A DNA stretch of 64,000 nucleotides. Source: Epiperipatus broadwayi (lineage: Eukaryota > Onychophora > Udeonychophora > Euonychophora > Peripatidae). The number at the start of each line of letters is the position of its first letter. Positions within the stretch are counted from its first letter, which is position 1. The stretch covers positions 2,976,001 through 3,040,000 of the forward strand of contig JAQFVV010006310.1 of NCBI GenBank assembly GCA_028023455.1, written 5' to 3'. Made by a program: the position numbers and the translations under genes. The notes under the pieces were generated by a model. That model worked only from the letters and a program-made list of their open reading frames with translations, made no database searches and was not told where the DNA came from. Below, piece after piece: positions 11,646 through 22,209 of the stretch.

Positions 11646-12957
11646 AGGATATACAAAATTAACAAAGCGTATGCCACACTTGAATGAGAAGCTATAAAGA
11701 TACACAGAAATTATTACACGCTAAGCGCTTTCGAGGTCTTTTGCCTCATATTCATAGCGGTACTGTGAGCTGCAGAACGAAAAAATAGGGCAAGGGAAAC
11801 AAAACAGTATGCAAAGCATATGCAAATGAACTAGATAGTCCAACGTTTGGAGATGTCAAAGCAGGTATCTCGTCTATTGATGGAGTTATTATTGCCATTA
11901 ATAAAATATGCTTCTCTGATTTTCCGCTTGATGTCATTTTTCTCAATACAGACTATTTTAGGGCTGGAAGGTTCAAACAAATGTCCTGTCTTCTTGGAAT
12001 GCTCTAAAAATGTTGATGAATTATCATTGTTTTTCATGGCTCTATTATATGTATATCTGTGTTGTGCTGTCCTGTTGATTATGCCTGCCTTGGTTTCTCC
12101 AAAATAAATGGCCCGGCAACCAGGTTGTGGGCAAGCTATGCTGTAAACGACATGGGGAGTCTGAGAAGGTTCAATTTTGTCCTTAGAGTTATTGATTAGA
12201 CGATTAGTGCATGGGGGTGTATGAAAGCTAATTTTAAATTTATTGGCCAAAACCTTGATTAATTGATAGGAGATTTTAGGTATGTGGGGAAGAGTAATAT
12301 ATGGAAGTTTAATATTGTTTTTATTGTCAGTGATTTTCCTATAAAATTGTTTGATTTTATTGTTAATAGTGTTGAGTTTATAGCCTGCTTGTAGTAGGTC
12401 TTTGGTGTAAAGATGTATATTATTCTTTCTATCTGCCTCAAACTTGCACAGCTGCATATTTCTATATAAAAATGCTTGCAGGCCTGCCAATTTGTGAGAG
12501 CTTGGAGAGTTGGAGTGTGGGTGTATAAAGCCTCTGATTTCAAAGGGCTTTATTATCATTGAATAATTTATACCTCTCTCATCGCGTGTTAACCTAAGGT
12601 CAAGGTAATTTAGACTTTGGAATGCGTCTTCTGTTGTGGAATTGATAGTTAGATTAGTATTATGTGTTAACTCTTGTGTAATACTATTTATAGTGTGCTG
12701 GTTGGCTAAAATAAATATATCATCTACGTACCGCATGTATATAGTGTGAGGGCTGTCAGCTTGATATTTGGACACGATTAGTCTTTCGTAGTGATTAAGG
12801 AAAATGCTGGTTACGATTCCACTGAGGGGGAGGCTCATAGGCCAACCACTTTTCATATTGTACCAAACGTGCTCAAATGTTGTATATATATGTTTATCCA
12901 TCCATGTTAAAAATGTAACGATGAAATTAATGTGTTCAGCTGACATCGTGTTGGGCA
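11646..12957 (-). mobile_element. 5'-truncated Penelope-like element nested in LINE
   Basis: The sequence between the two halves of the LINE reverse transcriptase belongs to a Penelope-like element (PLE). It has RT motifs, a GIY-YIG nuclease domain and a PLE-type 3' region. The 5' junction is near 12957 (after FDSV of the LINE) and the 3' junction near 11646 (before LLMHYG of the LINE). It lacks the N-terminal RT region, fitting 5' truncation at insertion. I could not find a clear target-site duplication, so both ends are uncertain by tens of bases. Confidence 0.75.
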
Positions 12958-13057
12958 TCACGGAGTCAAAGGCAGCCACAAAGTCTATCTGAACAGCAAT
13001 GGGCCCTGATTTTCGATGTGATCTTACATGCTCCACCAGCAGCATGAAGCACTGCAC
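11831..13057 (-). CDS. chimeric open frame: LINE RT start fused to PLE RT/GIY-YIG
   Basis: A 408-codon open frame made of two elements. Residues 1-33 or so (AVQCFMLLVEH..., AVQIDFVAAFDSV) are the LINE reverse transcriptase up to its first catalytic aspartate. From about residue 36 it is PLE protein. This includes GWPMSLPLSGIVTSIFLNHY, MRYVDDIFILANQ (YVDD at residues 110-113), FQSLNYLDLRLTRDERG, and a C-terminal GIY-YIG domain (YSIACPQPGCRAIYFGETKAG, then NDIKRKIREAYFI). The fusion is most simply an accident of the PLE inserting in frame. The first Met is internal to LINE coding sequence. Whether it is ever translated is unknown. Confidence 0.8.
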   Translation of the reverse strand: MQCFMLLVEHVRSHRKSGPIAVQIDFVAAFDSVMPNTMSAEHINFIVTFLTWMDKHIYTTFEHVWYNMKSGWPMSLPLSGIVTSIFLNHYERLIVSKYQADSPHTIYMRYVDDIFILANQHTINSITQELTHNTNLTINSTTEDAFQSLNYLDLRLTRDERGINYSMIIKPFEIRGFIHPHSNSPSSHKLAGLQAFLYRNMQLCKFEADRKNNIHLYTKDLLQAGYKLNTINNKIKQFYRKITDNKNNIKLPYITLPHIPKISYQLIKVLANKFKISFHTPPCTNRLINNSKDKIEPSQTPHVVYSIACPQPGCRAIYFGETKAGIINRTAQHRYTYNRAMKNNDNSSTFLEHSKKTGHLFEPSSPKIVCIEKNDIKRKIREAYFINGNNNSINRRDTCFDISKRWTI

Positions 13058-13059
13058 TG

Positions 13060-13600
13060 CCCCAATGGTGGATGAGCCTTTGTGTGCAAACTGGTGTACA
13101 GAGATCCTGGTAAGTAACTACTGCTGGATCCTATCCTTAACCAATGATTCAATTGACTTGATGATTAATGGGGACATTAGATAGTTCTAATGTTAGATAA
13201 ACTGGGTGGATTGGTGAATTTTTTCATGTATGGTACAAGAGCAATTGGATACAGGTCAGGAACACTTTGAAAGTCCCTGGACAGCATATCAACTACTCTG
13301 TGTACTATCGGAGCTGTGAAATAGCTAAGGTGCAACAATACAAATCAGGGAATGCCACGTAAACCAGGATGCACATGTTCAGGATAGGATTGAAGCTTCT
13401 GGATGATTTGTTCCTCTGTTATATTGTGATCACCAACTTCTTGTTTATCATCCCAGATGTTACTGATGTCAAACTTTTGACTTTGGAGTTTTCTCTTGAA
13501 GTGCTCATGGATCTTATCTAGCATTGCAGCCCCAGAGTAGTTATGGTTGTCTATGTTGATTAATGATGGGGTAGGCCTTTTTGTAGCTCCAATGGCCCAT
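13060..13600 (-). pseudogene. LINE RT N-terminal region, broken
   Basis: Continues the Tx1/L1-like LINE between endonuclease and the PLE insertion. Fragments in different frames read PTPSLINIDNHNYSGAAML, DKIHEHFKRKL, VPYMKKFTNPPSLSNIRTI (RT motif 1, N.R.IS) and VHQFAHKGSSTIGAVQCF (motif 2, Q.A..KGSST). They run straight into the chimeric frame below 13057. Several frameshifts and stops are present. Confidence 0.7.
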
Positions 13601-14662
13601 CACATATAGCTCCGCGTCCAATTTTGCTGTGTTGCCAAATAGATCTTGGCCCTTTTTGTCCCAACATATTGTGCAAGCACCCTCTGTTTCTCCCTGTACT
13701 GTCTCTTTAACAACATGATCTCTCCAATTCCAGCATCAATTGATGATAATTCACTGACTCTCTTGCCAATGAAATCCAGCTCCCCGAGCAGCCTATTTGG
13801 GCCTTTGGTTTTTCGGGTGAAATTGTTTATAAGGGAACTAAGTACCCCTACAAAGACTGAAAAAGCCTCAAGAGGTGACAATGAGAGAAGCTGGATCTTG
13901 TGGAAGATGATATAAGCTTCCGAGAAGATCCATTCAGGTGTGCTGGCCTTGTTAAGCATTCTTATTGTTTTGATTTGGCATGAGGGGGTTAGTGATATGG
14001 GATCCAGTTGAAGGGAAATCAACATGGCCAGATGATCCGAGAATGGAACAATTTGCAATGAGGCATGTAGCTCATGGTAAAGTTCTGGACCATAATAAAG
14101 TAAATCAATTATGGTTTTGTGCTGCCGTGTGTAAAATGAGTATGCATTGGTGGGAAAACACCCCTCCCCACACAACAGCACTCTGTTGAGTTTATGCAAA
14201 AATATTTTTGGTTAAACTGTTGATAGGCCATGTTGAAGTCCCCAAACAAATGACAGGTGGCACTGCTGATGCAAGAATAGAGTTGATCCTGCCTATTGTG
14301 AAGTCGATCTGCCTGGTGTCCTTCTGCGTGTAGACATAAATTAGAATTAATGACATTCCAGAGATTGTGATTTCTATTGTAATTAAATCATTGTTGAGGT
14401 ACAGAGTTCTGCTTCTTTCTATGTTCAGTTGTTTATTAATGAGAATAGCCACACCTGAGGTGGCTGTGTTTGATGGGTAGAACTGAAAGACCCCAAACTG
14501 ATCAAGGATTTGTATTATTTTACTGTTAGTATTCAAATGAAGCTTTGTTTCACTCAGACATACTATATGCATCTGACTATTCTTGAACCATCTTTCCAGG
14601 GCATATGCTCTATCCAAGGAGTTTAATCCTCTGACATTCACACCACCGATGTTAAGTTGCAT
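13600..14662 (-). pseudogene. LINE APE endonuclease, two pieces
   Basis: The upstream piece (14662-14192) begins GGVNVRGLNSLDRAYALERWF and IVCLSETKL (N and catalytic E of APE endonucleases), then SGVAILINKQL and LILIYVYTQKD. At the position of the GDFN motif it reads LGTSTWPINSL, so this motif is lost by a small frame change. The downstream piece (14199-13600) reads YSFYTRQHKTIIDLLYYG and SDHLAM (catalytic SDH), then an RT linker. The two pieces overlap by a few bases in different frames. The domain order is as in Tx1/L1 LINEs. Confidence 0.82.
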
Positions 14663-14770
14663 GATGATGGTGTTTTCGCTAGTCTCCTAATCCACCCATC
14701 GATCTTTTTGCAATTCAATTTGTTCCTGAGGTTCTGGTGAGCTCCTACACTGAGGAGGGTCCATCAAATT

Positions 14771-16991
14771 TCAGGACCTCACTTGTCTCAAGTCCTCTGA
14801 GGTAGCTTGTGAGTTTTGCTGGTCCTTGACTGGTCCTCCAATCTGGATGTTACAAGGGTGTGTCTGCTGCAGCTCTTCCTGTTGTAATTCTTTGTCTGTG
14901 TCTGCTATTCCAGATCTCTTTTTATCATACTTTTTCCTTGGACTCCTGGATCTACCACTCACCGGCCGAGCTATTGCTTCCTCAATGTCAGAATCAGACC
15001 ACAAATTTACACTCTTTACCTTGAGAGCCAGAGGAGTCCTGTGTTTTCCTCTTGCCTGTGTGATTCATAGGATGGTCTACAGGACTAGGTGCTGTAGCGT
15101 TACTTTGACTACTGACAGTGGTTATATCTGATATTTCATTTATGAGACAATTGTTCTCTTGGGGTAAAGTGTCTGCCCCTAGCTTGAGCATTGTTTTGCT
15201 AGAGCTGTAATCAACCAACATGAGATTCTCTGGTGTCAGCTTCTTTGCAATTGTATCAATTATGGTACCACTGGGTTCTGTTTGCGGCTTTTGGTTTTCA
15301 GCTAGATCATCACCATAGGAAGAGGCGGTGGGCTTCAAGCTATAGGAGGAATCCACACACCAGTGGGCTCTACTATTCCTGCCCTGACACCTTTGACATA
15401 TTTTCTTTGGGCATGCTTTTACTAGATGTGATCTCTCCTGACATATAAAACATTGTGGTTTCACCCCACGAAAGGATAGATATAAGGTGCAGTTGGGCTC
15501 CTCCAGAACTGAGGGTAAATCAAGTAAAGACACTCCATTCACAAGTTTGATAGTAAAAGCCGCAGTGTTTGATGGCAGCTCTAGTCCTACACTTCTTTCG
15601 CCCAAGCCCAAATATTTGAAGATGGTGATGTTTCCAAATTTGGCCAAGGGTTTCTGCAGGTTTCCACTGGTGAAGTTCATATAACAATTCCTTACTATCC
15701 CATGCGCTACTCTTGGCCTAGCCATATCTATTTTGACAAGATACCTTCCATTGAGAAAATTGTGCTCTCGCCTGAAAATCTTTTTTGAATTATATTCTGG
15801 AATTCAACCACAAAGTACCTTCTGTTAGGGTGGTGATACACCCTTTTAATTGCATCAGCTAGCTGGTTTTCTTTTATTAGTGAGAATAATTGATCAGTTG
15901 GAAATTGGAAGAGATTGCATTTATTATTTGTAGTAGTCAAAATCAGAGTATGATCATTATTATAGTTTTGAAATGAATTATACAGAGTCAGAGGTAGCCT
16001 GTCATTGAATTCAGTGCTCACTGCTTCATAACTATCAATGTCTATTGGGGCATCTTCTAATTCAGTGTTGTGCACATTGAACTCACTGGTCATCATATTT
16101 TCCTCCTCATCAAAATCAATAAGAAATCTTCCTGACATTTGATCTTTTGGAGTTTGGTTTTTCATAGTGCTCTCTCCCTTTCCAGCTGCCATAGCATGGG
16201 TTATGGTATTATTTGAGTTGAGAGCACTTGCACTAGATTTTAACTTATCTGCATATGACATGATTTTAGTAGTCATAGAAGTATTAGATTTATAGATATT
16301 TTGAATATTTGCATTACTATTAAGCAAAGAAAATTTGTGTTCTTTTTTGCATTTCCTGCTTTTGAGGTATGGTAGAAGAAGGCTGAGAATGTGGAGTATT
16401 TCTACAGTTCTGCCAAATTTCCCAATCATTCATATTATTTTTAAGTAGATTCCTTCCCCTTTGTAATATTTTTTTAGGCATCAAAACCTCTTGAGGATCA
16501 ATATTTTCCACTGTTGTATCATGTTTGGCACTTGGGATTATGATTCCAGAGTTTTTTTCCTGAAATTTGTCTTCTTTATTGTGAGATCCAGACACTTCCA
16601 GTACAGCGCCATCTGTGGTGTCTATTTCTGTGAAATTTTTAGTTTCAACCAGTTCCAATTTTGCATTTATTACTGTGGGCTTATTTTTGACTTTTGCCTT
16701 CTGAGATTTTTGAGTATTGTGCAAATGTTGATCAATAATGGGTATCCTAACTTTGTTTTGAGTTTCTATTAATTTTTCTGTGATATTTTTATAAGAATCT
16801 GGTGTTTTTGTTATAACATTATTTTTGGTTTCATTCTCAATTTTACTCTTTTTATCAGAATTTTTTATCATTTTATTTAGCATAGATTTCTGGGGTATAT
16901 AATCATTGTTGATACTATTTTGGGTTACTTTGACAGGTTTTTTAAGGTTTTCTTTAATTTTACTGTTTGAATTCTGAGTGTTACAGTTCAT
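14771..16991 (-). pseudogene. LINE ORF1 (gag-like, CCHC knuckle)
   Basis: Three overlapping open segments in different frames (16991-16320, 16429-15728, 15725-14994) plus a tail (15004-14771). The first is Lys/Asn-rich and disordered. The second is acidic and ends YFVVEFQNIIQKRFSG. The third starts MARPRVAHGIVRNCYMNF, runs through an RRM-like fold (KPLAKFGNITIFKYLG) and carries the knuckle CFICQERSHLVKAC (CX2CX4HX4C), followed by a second Cys/His cluster CQRCQGRNSRAHWC. The tail is basic (RSRSPRKKYDKKR), as in Tx1-type ORF1. It would bind element RNA. Frameshifts make it a pseudogene. Confidence 0.78.
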
Positions 16992-17216
16992 TTTCTTTCT
17001 GCTCTGTTTAGACTGAGGCTTCTCCCAGAATCCATTTTGAACTGTTTATCAAAACGTTTCACAATGGAAATGCAGTTCTAATAATCTAATTTCACTTTTT
17101 TAAAGCCTTTAATCTTCTGAATATTTAAGAAAGGTTTTTACCTTTGCTGTAATCCTTGTAAGAGATCAATTTTTCAACAAATTCACAGTAAATCCAATAC
17201 AAATAAAATTACTTGA

Positions 17217-17800
17217 TGTGTGATGTGATGTGATGTGATGTATTTGGCTTCTCCTTAAACGAAGTCAAGAATATCTCAGCAACTATGCCCAGATAAACCT
17301 GTTAGCCACTTTATTTTTCATTTCCCACTCTAAGTCTTCCCATATTCTGCCCCATCCCACTTCCACAACATAATCTTTGTCAACTCTATAGCCTTTATAT
17401 CTAAATTGCCTTTATCTTTTCACAAACCCAGCATAAAAACTAATAACTCATTTCTGTATAGTCACTTTGTTCGTATCTATTCTCACATAACTTCACTATC
17501 TGTACCCTTTCTGCTTTCAAGCATTTACATTCAATCAACAGATGCCTAATATTTTCTATGCCTTCCTTACACAATTTGCACACTAAATCATGCATAGTTT
17601 TCCATTTACATGTATATTCTCTTGTTGCTAAAAATCCCATTCGAGCCTTAAACAATAAACTACTTGCCTTACTATTATCATAAATTAACTCGCTTCCAAT
17701 ATTCCGTTTACTTCTATATATCAGACCATAGATAAAGATGGCGCCACCTTTATTGTTAAAGGAGGTTGCCTTGATTACAGGTTGAGATTGTTGATAAGTT
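17217..17800 (-). pseudogene. 3' end of a different LINE, inside the LINE 5' region
   Basis: About 17700-17440 on - reads SSLLFKARMGFLATREYTC and CKLCKEGIENIRHLLIEC, the C-terminal Cys/His knuckle of a LINE unlike the host LINE's own. The sequence ends in a (CATCA)n-like tail, visible on + as TGATG units at 17217-17241. So it has its own 3' simple-repeat end. It is probably a nested or captured fragment. Confidence 0.65.
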
Positions 17801-17984
17801 AAAGGTTAAGGGTTGATTGTTATCACACACTAAATATATAAATATATTCCTCAGTTATACTAATATATTTATTATCCCTATTTATATACAATACATAAAT
17901 AAATACCACTTTCTATGTTTCTATTACAAATATATACATATGTACCTTATTAATTATTATTATTACATAAATCATATCGTAGCT

Positions 17985-18105
17985 GAAATATAGAGGCTTA
18001 TATATACCTGTGTCTATATATGTAATAGACAGGGCATGAGCACAGACCCTCACATGACCCACCACTCTCCACACCATCTCACAACACTGACACACCCTTT
18101 ATTTG
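17985..18105 (-). repeat. fragment of tRNA-like SINE family H2
   Basis: On - it matches the distal part of the family seen at 33240-33340 and 43758-43840 (GTGGAGAGTGGTGGGT, then GTCTGTGCTCATGCCC). The ribozyme part is absent here. It lies at the 5' end of the LINE insertion. Confidence 0.55.
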
Positions 18106-18111
18106 CTAGTA

Positions 18112-18126
18112 AGCGCCACCTAGTGA
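18112..18126 (-). promoter_or_regulatory. CTCF-type motif candidate
   Basis: The - strand reads TCACTAGGTGGCGCT, 14 of 15 matches to the bilaterian CTCF core CCASYAGRKGGCRSY. It is at the extreme 5' end of the LINE insertion. Binding is untested. Confidence 0.4.
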
Positions 18127-18131
18127 CACTC

Positions 18132-18148
18132 AAGCACTCATTCTTTCT
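18132..18148. repeat. target-site duplication, 5' side of LINE
   Basis: AAGCACTCATTCTTTCT, identical to 10011-10027. It marks the 5' end of the LINE insertion at 18131. Confidence 0.9.
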
Positions 18149-18714
18149 CTTCTTTTTATATAGATTTTAAAGATTAAAGAATTATAATTCCAAATTTCTC
18201 TTGCTTTTTTTTTTTAATTTTGCTACTTTCCTTTTTTTTTTTTTCTGCATTTTCTAAACTGGTCTTATATTTTGTTTAGCAACACAATTCAAGATATTTA
18301 TTCTATTGGATAAATTATATAATAATAATAAATTGTAAATATTTTAACCATGAAATTAAGTAACTGTAAGTTAACGTTAATGATTTTTTTTTTTTTGCAT
18401 TGAGTTGTGCAATGATATTAACACAAATTATCATGAACTTTATAAACTTTTGTTTGCTGGATTTTATTATAAATGAGCAAGATTTATTAATAAATTCATG
18501 TAATTTATGGCCCTGGTATAATATTATTTATTAATGTACTTCTATAGGATTCTGGCATTATTTTATATAAATGAATGTTTTGTTTTTTTATGAACTAGTA
18601 AATTTGCATGATATAAACTACATGTGAATAAATATGCTATTAAATAGTTGATATACTGCAGCTTCTATAAAATGTTTATATCAAGTTAATCCATTTTACT
18701 TTTTTTTTTTTTAG

Positions 18715-18822
18715 TACTGCAGTTCAACATTTTTCTTTTGTGTTGACTGATGCTGAAAGCAAATATACTTTTGGTTTTTGTCGACAAACTCCTGGTTCTC
18801 AACTATGTTTATGTATTCTAAG
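18715..18822 (+). CDS. DENND1: DENND1-like exon (uDENN/cDENN boundary)
   Basis: Internal coding exon of 108 bp. It is preceded by a T-rich tract ending in TTAG and followed by the donor GTAATT. After one leading base that completes a codon from an upstream exon, it reads [16 protein letters not shown], then [19 protein letters not shown], and ends with two bases of a split codon. The block FSFVLTD..SK..FGFCR....CLCIL is typical of DENND1A/B/C (connecdenn), whose DENN domain is a guanine-exchange factor for Rab35 in clathrin-dependent endosomal traffic. The split codon (AG plus T) continues exactly into the exon at 50262 as Ser, giving the CILSFLPW join expected for the family. The upstream exon is outside the window or more than 18 kb away. 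I identified the family from motif memory, not a database search. Confidence 0.88.
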
Positions 18823-18879
18823 GTAATTATTTACATTTTTATTATTGATGTTATTGTTACCATTACTATTCTACCGTCC

Positions 18880-19475
18880 CCTATTAACCTTTTACCGGTT
18901 CCCTATTAAACCATTCCTAAAAGGAATTGAGAGCTCCAAAACAAACATGATACAGCGTAAAGATTTATTTATTTTTTCTTATATCAATAGTTGTTCATTA
19001 TCAACACAAGAGGGCGCCAGATACGATGATTTGATTTACAATTTAATTTCTCGCATCACCTTACGTCATATCAAAACGATTTTGAAGTCTAATCCCTGCC
19101 CATAAGCTCGAACTCCCAGCATGGACCAATAGGGGTCACTCAGGATCGCGATGAAATTGCCTTCAAGACTATTATTCTGGCAAATGACACAATATTAACC
19201 AATGGATAAGAAGATCGGTTGATTGACAGATCGGTCCCCGCATTGGACGGGATCATTGGTTATTTATAACTAATACGAATGTTCGGTTGAGGCATCATTA
19301 GAATAAACAACTTAGACGTTTATAATATCATCCTCCCTTTATCATACAGTCCAATAACTTTATTTATACTAGCTCTATTGACATTTACTTATATTTATTA
19401 ATAATAGGCCCTCCCAACTCTTAAATCTATGTTAACTACATAATAAGTAAACATCGTGACTTACGGCACGATGTT
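18880..19475. other. GC-richer unidentified insert, possible LTR
   Basis: Base composition is less AT-rich than its surroundings. It contains a CCAAT-like box, GGTTATTTATAAC (TATA-like, about 19258) and an AATAAA (about 19302), an order that resembles an LTR. It ends near a perfect 11-bp hairpin, TAAACATCGTG / CACGATGTTTA (19446-19456 / 19465-19475). I found no TG...CA ends, PBS or coding part, so identity is open. Confidence 0.3.
19004..19018 (+). promoter_or_regulatory. CTCF-type motif candidate (weak)
   Basis: ACACAAGAGGGCGCC matches 13 of 15 positions of the CTCF core. It lies in a GC-richer patch at 18880-19470 that may be an unrecognised LTR or other insertion. Confidence 0.3.
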
Positions 19476-19479
19476 TATG

Positions 19480-21760
19480 AATGAAATTTAAAAAAAAATA
19501 AAAACAAAAGAAAAATATAAGGAAGACAAATTTAAAAGTAAAATAATTAATTGTATGAATAAATGCTAACAATAATAATAACTTCAAAAAAAAAAATATA
19601 TTTAATTATAGAAATGATTTGAGGAATGCTCGACTAGTTTAAATAAAAAAAAAATTTATTGATTATAAAAAATGAAACATTGATTAATAACTTTATTTAC
19701 ACGCACATACGCGCATTCTCGCACTCGCACAGAAAAGAACATATTATGCATAATAAACATGGCTGATAAAATATATTTCCTCTTTATACATTTTGAAAAT
19801 AGGTGTGTGTTATAGTTTATCTGCGAAAGAAAATAATAATTAGGATCAAAGTTCATAACTGGAAAAGTCCTAAGATTTAAATATGAGGAACTATGTAGCA
19901 TCTGATATTTTTATTTACGAAAGTTGAAATTAAAATAATAAGATTTAAATATGAGAGATTACGGATCATTTTATATTTGATTTACGAAAGTCGAATTTAA
20001 TTAATATGAGATTGCCTTTAAGTTTACGTAAAGAATGAATGGAAGCATTATAAAAAAAAAATGTTTACCTAGGATTTTGCTTAGTCTTCTGCTGCTTCTA
20101 ATTTGGGAGGGTTCGAACCTGATAGATGATGTTTCCATAATACATGGTTATTCATTTCACATAAGTTCAGCGTAGTATGTTTGGACGATTCTTGTATATT
20201 AAACGGAACAACGTCCTTAGACTGATTGGAGCATTAGGTTCGGACGGAACTGTTGTTGATCATTCATAGCTGTGGAGATGTTCTGGCGGTGGAGCGTCGA
20301 TCAATCACTGAAGGGTTTTCTAGCCCATCATGACGATCGACGCTCTAAATGTTAATTTCACAGTGATCATATTGGACAAACCGGATAGCAAAAAAGAGAA
20401 AAGTTCTAGTTGTAGCTTCCGGAGGAATCTAGAAAAAACTATAAGCATAAACAAAAAAAAAGGAGTGCAAAAGATCAAAGAAGATCCCTTCTTTAGATTT
20501 AGATTCATATTTATATGGGTTGGTTATTATCTGAGGATCGAATCTCCACCCAGAGTTCCATATTCTTTGAGTTGTCGTTGGGGTCCGTGTCCTACGTAAT
20601 GTCCACTCAATCCATATGCTTGAGGCAATCTTAGGTTTATGCAATCTCATATTACAATCTCAGTTAGAAACAATTCATACTTATTCACACTTTTTTATGC
20701 GTACATGTGTGCGTGTTTTAAGAGAACAATTTAAATTACATTAGTTTAAAAGTCGAGCATTTAATCTGTCTCAAAATCACTTCTATAAGCTTTTAACTTT
20801 CACTACAGTTATAATTTAAAATAAAACCCCTTTTAATTACCCCCGCGGCATATACAAGTAGAAATCACTTATTGAGATTTAAAATGGCATATTAGTAATA
20901 TTTTATATTTTATTATTTTTAGAGAATATTATTATAGTAGATTATATGAAAGCCTTAAACTATTTAATCAGAAATATTAACATTTTATTTTACAGTGTAT
21001 TTTATAACGCATTGAAAGAAAACTACATTTATTATTATTATTTTCCTTTTTCATAAGTTGAAAGTGAAAGAAGAAAAAATATAGAGTGTTTATATTGCTC
21101 GTGTGTGTGCGTATATACCTGTACCGACTTTGTCTCGGTACACTATTTAATTATATATTTAGAACTTTAAAACAAAATTTCACTCTTCCTAATGCATTTT
21201 CCATATAACTCCAATAATTTTGATTTCCTAACAGTCTTTTTCAGCTCTTTTTTTAAATATTCTTTCAGGAAGATTGTTAAGCAGTTACAGTTATTGGGAG
21301 ATGAATAAAATATTGTGAAAAGTACATTAGAAGGAATGATTTTTTTTTTTTATAAAGATTTGATATAAGCAATGCAACAAGAGTGGAAGAAGAGTTGAAC
21401 TATATACATTAGTTGTAATAAATCATATAAGGTTTTCATGCTGAATTTATTGAAGTTAAGATTTTTTTATTTTGGAGCACCAAATAGAAACAATTACAAT
21501 ATAATATTTGTTTTTGCACTTGTTAAATATTAAGTATATGGATCATCTATAGAAACTGACTAAGTGTACTGGAAAAATATCCTAAATTTAAATTTGTACA
21601 TATAAATAAGTTTTATGTGTATGATAACATGAATAGATTATGTTTATATTCTTTGTTTTAATAAAAAAAAATTTTTTCAAAGTTTATTATTTACATTGTA
21701 AAGACTATTATAATACTGTTTATCATTCGAAATGATTTTTTAAAATGATAAAAAATCCAG
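19480..21760. other. intronic stretch with no clear gene
   Basis: The 19.9-20.7 kb part is less AT-rich. It holds a B-box-like GGTTCGAACC (about 20109) and a perfect 11-bp inverted repeat GAGCGTCGATC / GATCGACGCTC (20292-20302 / 20335-20345) around a 32-nt loop. The short open frames here look non-coding. The rest is AT-rich. Confidence 0.4.
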
Positions 21761-21807
21761 TCAGATGTCACATGACCTAAATTTAATAAAGCTCTTATTT
21801 ACAAATG

Positions 21808-22199
21808 TTATATATAGAGCTCGCAAAACAAGCTCTTAACAAGCTTTGAGAATATCCTCAACCCCAGACTGGTTTCTGCATCTAGCATCGTCAGTGAGGT
21901 GCCAGGAGTATTTTTAATCTAATGAATATTTTGGCACCTCACTGACGATGCTAGATGCAGAAAACAGTCTGGGATTGAAGATATTCTCAAAGCTTTTTAA
22001 GAGCTTGTTAACCTCAACCCCAGACCAGTTTCTGCATCTAGCGCCATCAGTGAGGTGCCAGGATATTTATTAGATTAAAGTATTTTTAATCTAATGAATA
22101 TCCTGGCACCTCACTGATGACACTAGATGCAGAAACTGGTCTGGGATTGAGAATATTCTCAAAGCTTGTTAAGAGCTTGTTTTGCGAACTCTATATATA
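21808..22199. repeat. palindromic repeat with four hammerhead-like motifs
   Basis: Two palindromic units lie side by side inside outer inverted repeats (TATATATAGAGCTCGC ... GCGAACTCTATATATA). Each palindrome carries a hammerhead-like motif on - followed by one on +. Cores are: 21857-21900 (-) CTGACGA...GAAACCAGTC, intact; 21936-21975 (+) CTGACGA...GAAAACAGTC, stem III pair lost; 22012-22060 (-) CTGATGG...GAAACTGGTC, last core base changed; 22105-22151 (+) CTGATGA...GAAACTGGTC, stem II weakened. All keep the CCTCA/TGGG(G) stem I. Upstream (21766) it shares GTCAGATGTCACATGAC with the copy at 63.3 kb. Confidence 0.8.
21857..21900 (-). ncRNA. hammerhead ribozyme candidate, type I
   Basis: Minus strand: stem I CCTCA pairs with TGGGG. 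The core CTGACGA fits CUGANGA. Stem II is TGC-TAGAT-GCA. GAA is followed by a two-pair stem III (A-U, C-G with loop CA) and the cleavage triplet GTC. Outer CTC/GAG can extend stem I across an internal loop. Stem II is only 3 bp, so activity is less certain than at 63355. Confidence 0.6.
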
Positions 22200-22209
22200 A
22201 TAAATGATT

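Larger units (their letters stand above)
10028..18131 (-). mobile_element. Tx1/L1-like LINE insertion with 17-bp TSD
   Basis: An 8.1-kb insertion flanked by a perfect 17-bp direct repeat, AAGCACTCATTCTTTCT (10011-10027 and 18132-18148). At the low-coordinate side the repeat abuts a T tract on + (10028-10036), which is the poly(A) tail of a - strand retrotransposon. On the - strand the order is a 5' region (18131-16992), ORF1 with zinc knuckles (16991-14771), APE endonuclease (14662-13600), reverse transcriptase (about 13600-10086, split by a nested Penelope-like element), a short 3' UTR and poly(A). ORF1 with CCHC knuckles, APE endonuclease and poly(A) tail suggests the L1/Tx1 group. It is broken by several frameshifts and stops. 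Confidence 0.85.

Noticed and set aside
20330-20650. Overlapping open frames on both strands near 20.4 kb
   Set aside because: Lys-rich or low-complexity, and the two strands overlap each other. No recognisable domain. More likely part of an unidentified repeat.
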